Origin: Athripsodes cinereus
Lineage: Eukaryota; Arthropoda; Insecta; Trichoptera; Leptoceridae
Direction: 5' to 3'
Length of the DNA stretch: 64,000 bases
Assembly (NCBI GenBank): GCA_947579605.1
Contig: OX388309.1
Coordinates: 33,276,237-33,340,236, forward strand
The position numbers were made by a program, and so were the translations under genes. This document shows positions 58,401 to 64,000 of this stretch, piece by piece. The notes beneath the pieces are model-generated. The model had not been told where the DNA came from. It was given only the letters and a program-made list of their open reading frames with translations, and did not search any database. How positions within the stretch are numbered: the first letter of the stretch is position 1; every line of letters starts with the position of its first letter.

Positions 58401-60353
58401 AATTTTTTTTCCTACAAAAAAGTTTTTCCAAAAACTTGGTGACCAAAAAATAACTCTACATATGGAAAAAAATTCTCAAATTTTGTAAATATTACTTTTT
58501 CTATGGAAAAAAATACTCAACAACTGCGAAAGATCCTTGAGGTATTCCTAGTTGTGTAGGTCTCAAGGTGAGATTTGCTATCTCAACAGGGAACACTGTC
58601 CACTGGCGTAGTAATAATGGATGTGTTATTTCTGTCTTAGTGGTCCTTGTGGACTTGACAGAATGTTTAAGTTTTAATTTTCATTGCCTTACAAAAGTAC
58701 AAATAAATAGGAGTCCTCCCACTACTGAAAAATCTGGTAAAAAAGTTACTTCAACAATATTATGTAGGTAGGTATATTATAAGTATGTAGCTCAGTAGGT
58801 ATCTCATCTCAGTCAAGCCATACACACACACACACACACACACACAGGGCCTATTGAGGATACCAGTGATGGAAAAATTAGCATGGACAGTCTATGCTAA
58901 TCTGCTAAAGGTAAAATAGTCTTAGCAAACGCTATCTGAAAATTGATTAATTTGCTAATGCTAAGCTGCGAAACTTTGCAATCGCAGCTTAAACCGACAT
59001 GCCCTACACATAAGATGAACGATAGATAGCATATTAAACTAATTTAAATTAGTAATCTTATCTTTGAAATGCAAACTACACATATTAGGTTGATACTACT
59101 CAGTAAAAAGGGATGAAGCATTCTTCCAAATATTTACAGCAATAAAAGTAACAGTAACCCTCTTTTATGAGAAAATATATTATTAGTTACCAGTGTAGAT
59201 ACTTTTTTCATCCTGATTTAATACTAGCATAGCAATAATCATTAGTAGAGTTGGGAATAACGGCTCTTTGAAAATAATGAACGTAAGCGACTGTTATTAG
59301 AAAAGCTACCGTTATCACCCCCCCCATAAAAAAAAATGGTTATGTTCAAAAATATTTTTTATCTGGCGACAAACAATAATAAGATACGCAAGATTAAACG
59401 CGCAAATAAAAAAGGAAAGTTCGAAAAAATAAAGTCATTTTAGATCTTAAACTCAGCGATGAGGTTTGTCCCCCATCCTGACTGTTTTATTTTTTTGTCT
59501 GTCAACTTTTCTAATAATAATATAAATAGTTATAATTAAAAGATTAAAATAATCTCTTTTAAATTACATCAATCATAAAATTAATATAGTAAAAGATTTT
59601 TTACTATATTAATTAGATTAAAAGTTTTTAATTTAATTTTATGTAAAATAAACATGTAAAATCATGTGGAGATAGTCCTTTGACCACTCAGGTGATAAAA
59701 GGGTTATGAATAATTATCTACCCGTATCTCGAACTCATTCTACTTTTGTGTCAATCAACAGATGTTCGTAGTAGTACCGTTTTGAGGCGAAAAAAAGAAC
59801 GCGTTCCTTTTCAAATAATACCTAAATATTATTTTCCATACTAAAATGTATCGCCGCGTGATTTGTAACGTTATCGGGAATACTTAAATGATCGTCCATA
59901 GTAAAATGTATGGCAGCGTGATAAGTAACAGTATTATTAATATCTAAATGATTTTCCATAGAAAATTTGATATCTGTGATAATTCACGTCGTTCGGAACG
60001 AAGTAGCGGGTCGTCGTCAGAAATCACTTGATAATAGTGTGATGTGATATATCGATATTCTGCTACCAAGCTCCGTAAAAATAATTTAATATATCACGCG
60101 TTCCTCGTTATAACGACCAACTCTTATCATTAGTCTGCTAACTGACACCTTAGCACCGCTAATTAAATTGTGAGATACTACTAGATAACTTGGCATTACT
60201 GACAAACATACAAGTAAACCTCTCACCAGTCATAAAGTCAACTAAAAGTTGCAATCCCTCCTGATAACAGACTAAGGCCTCTGTGTATCTCTTGGCATTG
60301 TCCAACATCACTCCTCTTTGTAATATTTTACTAGCCGCACTGTCTATACTCAT
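52475..60353 (-). CDS. MITD1: MIT-domain protein, MITD1-like, four exons, 243 residues
   Basis: Family role: binds ESCRT-III tails through its MIT domain and membranes through its C-terminal phospholipase-D-like fold, acting in cytokinetic abscission. Exons on the minus strand: 60227-60353, 57567-57805, 54562-54764 and 52475-52637, all GT-AG with compatible phases, 732 nt in total. MIT domain, residues 1 to about 75: [13 protein letters not shown] and [16 protein letters not shown] in exon 1, the third helix ([13 protein letters not shown]) in exon 2. Exon 2 continues with the conserved [11 protein letters not shown], exon 3 gives [10 protein letters not shown] and [13 protein letters not shown], and exon 4 [13 protein letters not shown] and [16 protein letters not shown], both hallmarks of the MITD1 C-terminal domain. 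Length matches vertebrate MITD1 (about 249). A minus-strand AATAAA sits right after the stop (52468-52473). No lesion seen. All three introns carry repeats or element copies. Confidence 0.94.
53487..53835 (-). pseudogene. LINE 3' fragment nested in the TA-flanked element
   Basis: Minus-strand frame 53535-53801 gives [38 protein letters not shown] and a [13 protein letters not shown] end, then CTACCCCGCGAGGGAAGCGG at the 3' end. Very close to the copy at 32010-32540. 5'-truncated. Confidence 0.87.
53924..54062 (-). repeat. SINE-like family copy with (TAG)n tail
   Basis: The minus strand runs from a TTGAGGTTTGCCACCCATCC core to GCTACCCCACTTGTGGGATA, GCCGTGATGGTA and a (TAG)n tail (complement of 53901-53920). 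The most complete copy here. Its 3' end resembles the LINE 3' end at 53487 and 32510. Confidence 0.75.
54807..55058. mobile_element. 252-bp MITE in MITD1 intron 2
   Basis: Termini CGTTGCATATTCAAAAAG and CTTTTTGAATATGCAACG are inverted repeats, continuing to about 27 bp with one mismatch (GGGACATGTG against CACATGTCTC). No coding capacity. Target duplication not clear. Starts 43 bases before MITD1 exon 3 in the sense of transcription. Confidence 0.8.
55490..56604. mobile_element. hAT element relic, 8-bp target duplication
   Basis: Termini TAGGGAATGCAATCTCG and CGAGATTGCATTCCCTA are perfect inverted repeats, with ATTGTATT on both sides (55482-55489 and 56605-56612). Subterminal regions are packed with CGAGATC/GATCTCG words, probable transposase sites. 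The minus strand at 55960-56030 gives [16 protein letters not shown], resembling the conserved TRW segment of hAT transposases, then decays. Nonautonomous. Confidence 0.88.
55795..55922. repeat. Long hairpin inside the hAT relic
   Basis: Two arms of about 56 bases (55795-55850 and 55865-55922) are imperfect inverted repeats around a 14-base loop. Paired words include CTCAGTTTGTATAGTGTA with TACACTATACAAACTCAG and TTTAGTGCACTAAA-type blocks. It may be a nested foldback element or a partial self-copy of the transposase region. Confidence 0.75.
57042..57105 (+). pseudogene. Tiny LINE fragment
   Basis: Reads [21 protein letters not shown] (AGAGAAACTGTATGAATGTG, then GAAGAAGCGAAGGAAGTGTG), the end of the LINE at 29880/32010. 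Confidence 0.65.
57126..57475. repeat. 122-bp tandem repeat, about 2.9 units, in MITD1 intron 2
   Basis: Units start at 57126, 57248 and 57370, nearly identical to each other. A shorter word, ATATTGGAAACATAATAAC, occurs twice per unit. Contains CCTTACGACTCTCAGAGTCT. Satellite-like or a recent local expansion; ends about 90 bases from MITD1 exon 2. Confidence 0.95.
57838..57960. repeat. Dispersed repeat shared with 4243-4367
   Basis: See 4243-4367. Same words in the same order, including AAATAAAATTTACAATT and AATTGAGCAGTGCTCGT. Confidence 0.7.
58231..58330. repeat. 50-bp tandem duplication
   Basis: Two near-identical units starting GAATTAGATTTAATAA at 58231 and 58281, both with AAAACCGGCAAAAAAAGT. 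Confidence 0.92.
58822..58846. repeat. (CA)n microsatellite
   Basis: Uninterrupted CA run in MITD1 intron 1. Confidence 0.93.
59819..59970. repeat. Imperfect tandem repeat, period about 60
   Basis: Units line up at 59821, 59881 and 59941 on CTAAATGAT..TCCATA.TAAAATGTAT and a GCCGCGTGAT word; the third unit is partial. In MITD1 intron 1. Confidence 0.75.
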
Positions 60354-60891
60354 ATTTTACATGAGTTACTATTTCGTTATTCAAAGCCTATCAAGTACCT
60401 GCTGGCACAACAGACTTATCTTTTACGGCAATTGAAAAAATATTACTAGCAATCAGCTCTTTCGGTGAGCATCACATTCGATGGGCATTTTTATAAAGAA
60501 AAAGATGACCTAACAATATCAACTGTCGCTACCATACTACACAATAGTCAATAATATTAATTCGTTATCAATTATCAATATTATTATTTTTATCACTACA
60601 CATTATGACATTACGAACCTACGCATAGAACCATAGAATAGTGGTTAGTGATGTCAATTCCCCATCTACCCGTTACTAAATCATCGTTGCTTTTGATTAC
60701 CGGTATACAGGCTCGTTACTTGTTAAAATCGGTAAAGGAAACATTTTTTAAAAAATCGAGGTGATTGTGAAATATATATGTATTTCAAATTCTCAAACCA
60801 TTTCGAAAATCTGATGACAGGGGGGGGGGGAAAGAAATTTTAAGGGCCAGCAAAATTACTTTAAATTTCTTGTGGTTCACGGTAAGATAAA
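60354..60891. other. Upstream region of MITD1, no gene
   Basis: Should contain the MITD1 promoter on the minus strand, but no TATA or initiator stands out. A piece near 60755-60830 resembles the repeat at 18890-19150. Confidence 0.4.
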
Positions 60892-60893
60892 TA

Positions 60894-62025
60894 CAGTGGA
60901 ACCTTTCATAATGAGCACCTCTCATAACGAGTAATTCGCATAATGAGCAAAAAAATGTGTAAAAGTTGCTCCCATAACGAGCGACATTTCGCAAAACAAG
61001 TTACAGGAAAAGGGAGAGTCCCTTTTTCACGACATTCACTTGTGACCTTGTGGGTCGGGACTTCCGCGCCAGTACATGTACAACAGTCTGTGTTTAGCAC
61101 TCGCTCCGTTAGCGCCATGGTTTTGATATTAGTAATTTTTTTACGTGCAAAGTATTATGATTGTTCAAAAATGTCACCGAAGAAAAAACAAGAAGACAGC
61201 CAGAAGAGAATAAAAATAACTAATGAAATGAAACGTAAAATCATTGAAAAGCGAGAACAAGGTGTTAGCGTAGCATACCTAGCGCGCACATACTATCGGT
61301 CAACATCAACGATCTGCATTATTCTCATAGATTTTTATAAATAATACCTAGATGGAGTACTCGTATGTATTTACATTGTAATAAAGTGAGGCACCATTTT
61401 TCGGCACTTTTGACAGATCGGTTGTCGAAAAGAAGTGTGGTAAATCGCTTAAAACATCGACAAGATCTTTAAAAATTGTCCAATTACGTTTTTATAAATG
61501 TAAAAATGATATATTTTTATAAAAATGCGAGAAATACTTCATAAAATGTAGGAAACACCACACGCTTCCACCAACCATTCTGTCAAAAAATCATAGATTT
61601 ATTGCCTCACTTTAGTAAATGAGTCAGGGTTCTAGGTTTTGTATGGAATTCTGTGATTATTCTCAAGATCAAAGATAAAATTAAGAAGATGGATACTTCA
61701 AAGGGAGTGTCAAGAATGTCTACGAAACGGCTACGTTTACGGTTAGTTTTCTAGTTAAAAATGGTTAATTATTTGTCATAAATTCATATTTTTATTTAGG
61801 TACGTTTTTTCCCAATCTAAATTGTATTACAAGTTGTTACATTCTTTTATAAGTAATTTTATTTGAATAAACGTTCAAAAAAGAATCATTGAGTACTCCA
61901 AGAATACTTATGTTTTCGGCATGAAACGCATCATCGTATTTTACATTGATTTCTATAGAAAAAAATGTTTCGCATAACGAGTGAGAGTCTGGAACGAATT
62001 AAACTCGTTATGAGAGGTTCCACTG
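60894..62025 (+). mobile_element. Tigger/pogo-like DNA transposon relic
   Basis: Termini CAGTGGAACCTTTCATAATG and, complemented at the right, CAGTGGAACCTCTCATAACG; flanking TA at 60892-60893 and 62026-62027. Internal ATAACGAG words repeat near both ends. Keeps only the first helix-turn-helix of the transposase (61171-61344). Confidence 0.88.
61171..61344 (+). pseudogene. Tigger-type transposase N-terminus, truncated
   Basis: 57 codons from MSPKKKQEDSQKRIKITN through MKRKIIEKREQGVSVAYLAR to STSTICIIL, the CENPB-type helix-turn-helix that opens Tigger transposases, then a stop. The second DNA-binding and catalytic domains are gone. Confidence 0.82.
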
Positions 62026-62154
62026 TATCTGGTGTTATTGATATCACTACTAGTTGTCGGTAAAAGCACACTAACATTGTAGAAAAAGGTATTTCGAGAA
62101 AATATTCTTCAAATTAACCGAGAAGTATGCGAAGCATTTTAAATTTCACTACCA

Positions 62155-62440
62155 CTATAGACCATTAAAGGTCACGTGGTTTTGTCTATGGATTTGCTTT
62201 TGCTTGGGGGGCAAACAGTCAGATTGCGCAAATCATCCTTGTAGGATGTTATGCCATTAGAGAAAAAAAAGAAACTCAGACGACAAAATAATAACAAAAT
62301 CGACACTGACAGTTTTTTTGATTATTAGGTATTCTTTAGGCGTTCCACCTAATATTACACCGTAATCGTCTCTTGTGTTGGGATGCCTGATGCCCCTCAA
62401 TGATTTTTCTGTGACGTCATCCTTTAATGGTCTATGGTTT
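62155..62440. repeat. Inverted-repeat segment, MITE-like
   Basis: TATAGACCATTAAAGG near 62156 is inverted as CCTTTAATGGTCTATGG ending near 62438. No target duplication verified. Confidence 0.5.
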
Positions 62441-63013
62441 TTGAAAAATTTGGCAACGGGGGTAGAAGTTTTTAGGTGAAGCAAAATTATGAAACATTGT
62501 AAATTGAGATCCACATTATTTGGTACCGGTTTATAACAATCCATATCTTAATAAGGACAATCTTTCGGTGCTCGGTGTGAACAAAATATCAGGTATTGAC
62601 AACACTAGTTCTGTCACTGTCAAATGAAATGTCATTTTTCCACTTTCGCGAGATGCGAGATTTTAAAATGTAAAAAAACGGATTGTACTCTCGGTTCAAA
62701 AATTGGACGCTCACGGCGTTAGTAGTCCGTTCCTTTGTCGACAGCCAACCCACAAAACGATTTGAAGATAATGAAACAAATATTTGCAACATAATACATT
62801 TTGTGAATTTTAATATTTATTTTATACATCTTACATTACACATATTTAATAAGATACAATGTATTGAACTACAAAATGTACAAGAAATAGTTGTACAAAA
62901 AGTACATTTCCACTATTAGTTATGACGAATATTCAAAATTTTCTTTACACCTTTATTGAAAGAGATTCATCATATTAAAAAATTATAAGATAGCTTTAAA
63001 AAATAAAAACCTT

Positions 63014-64000
63014 TTGAAGGTGAAACGAAAGAGTTACATTTTTATTCTATTCATCGCTAGAGTGCTGCAGTACCGTGACCTCGGCACACCAAAAGTAAAT
63101 ATTGACCCAAAAAAGACCTCATCTGATAGTGTTTTCGAAAATAATTCGTCCCAAATTGGGAAAACAAAGGAGACACCATCTGTCTCTCACACTCCCACTA
63201 TACGAGAATACTTTTACGATTCTAAGTCTGTAGGTCCGTTTACTGTTTTTGTTCAATATGCAGACACTAAAAATACTGCACCATTACATCCTATGCAATT
63301 GGGAAAAATCCTTTTCTCCAGAAATGTACAGGGTGTCGTTAATGGGTCTATCAAATCGGAAGGTAAATATAAAGTATCAGTAGCATTCTCTTCAGCAAAT
63401 CATGCCAATTCATTTTTGAAAAATGCGTTTGTTCTTTCTAACTCTCGATACAAAGCTTTCGTTCCCTCTTTCCTTTCGTACCGCATGGGTATCGTAAGGG
63501 GGGTGGACGAGGATTTATCTGAGGAGGAACTAAAAAGTGCCATCTCAGCCGGAAACCCTAAAATGGATATCGTGAAGGTGAGGCGCCTTGCTTATAAGGA
63601 TAGGCAATTAGAAACCATTTGTTGGAAACCATCCCGATCAATTGTCATCACTTTTGCCGGACAGTCTCTCCCCAATCAGGTTTATATTTTTTAAAGCTCG
63701 TTTAGAGTAGACCTATATGTATTACCGACGTTGCAATGCTTCAGATGCTGCAAATTCGGACATACTAGGGCAAACTGCCGCTCGGTCCAAAAATGTTTTA
63801 AGTGCGGTGAGTGCCACGCCTCTGAAGAATGCCCATCTTAAGATTTGAAATGTTTCAATTGTGGCGGTGACCATAAAGTAATTAGCCAATCATGTCCAGA
63901 GCATCGTAGACAAAAAGCAATAAAGGAAAGCATGGCAACTGAAAATTGCTCCTATATCCAAGCTTCAAAAATGCATCCGCAGAATAAAACCCTGTTCTCG
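63014..64000 (+). pseudogene. LINE ORF1 (gag-like, CCHC) broken by stops, cut by window end
   Basis: The frame 63014-63694 holds an RRM-like fold typical of Jockey/I-clade ORF1 proteins (SVGPFTVFVQYAD, LHPMQLGKILF, YKVSVAFSSANHANSFL). The same frame continues after a TAA at 63692 into zinc knuckles CFRCCKFGHTRANC and CFKCGECHASEEC, another TAA, then CFNCGGDHKVISQSC. Two in-frame stops make it nonfunctional. ORF2 would lie beyond the window. Confidence 0.85.

Noticed and set aside
59836..60120. Possible regulatory array upstream of MITD1
   Set aside because: It lies outside the MITD1 promoter, inside its first intron boundary region, and shows only an imperfect 60-bp tandem without recognisable binding sites.
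1..64000. tRNA genes and CRISPR-like arrays
   Set aside because: No cloverleaf with a GGTTCGAATCC-type arm was found; the tandem repeats lack spacers and the DNA is eukaryotic.

Overview
The window is nuclear DNA of an arthropod, most likely an insect. Genes are split by GT-AG introns, the background is very AT-rich, and the largest gene encodes Inscuteable, the animal spindle-orientation adaptor. I cannot fix the order. The dense TAGGTACC-type intron motifs and the LINE families look insect-like but are not diagnostic to me. A 200-base run of N at 22535-22734 marks a scaffold gap.

Three host genes are supported. RpS16 (40S ribosomal protein S16) lies on the minus strand at 275-1863 in four exons. 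inscuteable (insc) lies on the plus strand in seven coding exons from 46934 to 52025 and encodes 1054 residues, with an LGN/Pins-binding segment and a C-terminal ESYV that resembles a PDZ ligand. A possible noncoding first exon ends at a donor at 3289, which would give insc a first intron of about 43.6 kb and a promoter shared divergently with RpS16. An ESCRT-III-associated MIT-domain protein (MITD1-like) lies on the minus strand at 52475-60353 in four exons, 243 residues. insc and MITD1 are convergent, with stop codons about 450 bases apart.

Most of the rest is mobile DNA. The largest unit is a complete minus-strand Ty3/gypsy-type LTR retrotransposon (4977-17924, 12,948 bp). It has two 2,338-bp LTRs with no difference seen by eye, a 4-bp target duplication (CTAT), intact gag and pol frames, and a textbook -1 frameshift signal between them: GGGAAAA, 4 nt, then a perfect 12-bp stem. 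A pogo-like relic (36901-41440, TA target) was entered by an apparently intact piggyBac element (38353-41022, TTAA target) whose transposase has a 29-nt first coding exon. Other DNA elements are a probable hAT-type element of about 2 kb (23204-25196), a hAT relic (55490-56604), a Tigger-like relic (60894-62025), a TA-flanked element (52956-54476) and several short inverted-repeat elements.

RTE-like LINE fragments recur on both strands (19.8, 21.4, 22.5, 29.9, 30.7, 32.0, 36.1, 44.1-46.1, 53.5 and 57.0 kb). A SINE-like family seems to share its 3' end with one of these LINEs. A two-stop-broken LINE ORF1 with zinc knuckles runs off the right edge. The stretches at 17.9-19.7, 19.9-21.4, 25.2-29.9, 33-36.1 and 41.4-44.0 kb hold AT-rich intron-like DNA and microsatellites but no gene I can support. 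Apart from the RpS16 promoter region, everything between 3.3 and 46.9 kb may be insc intron 1.
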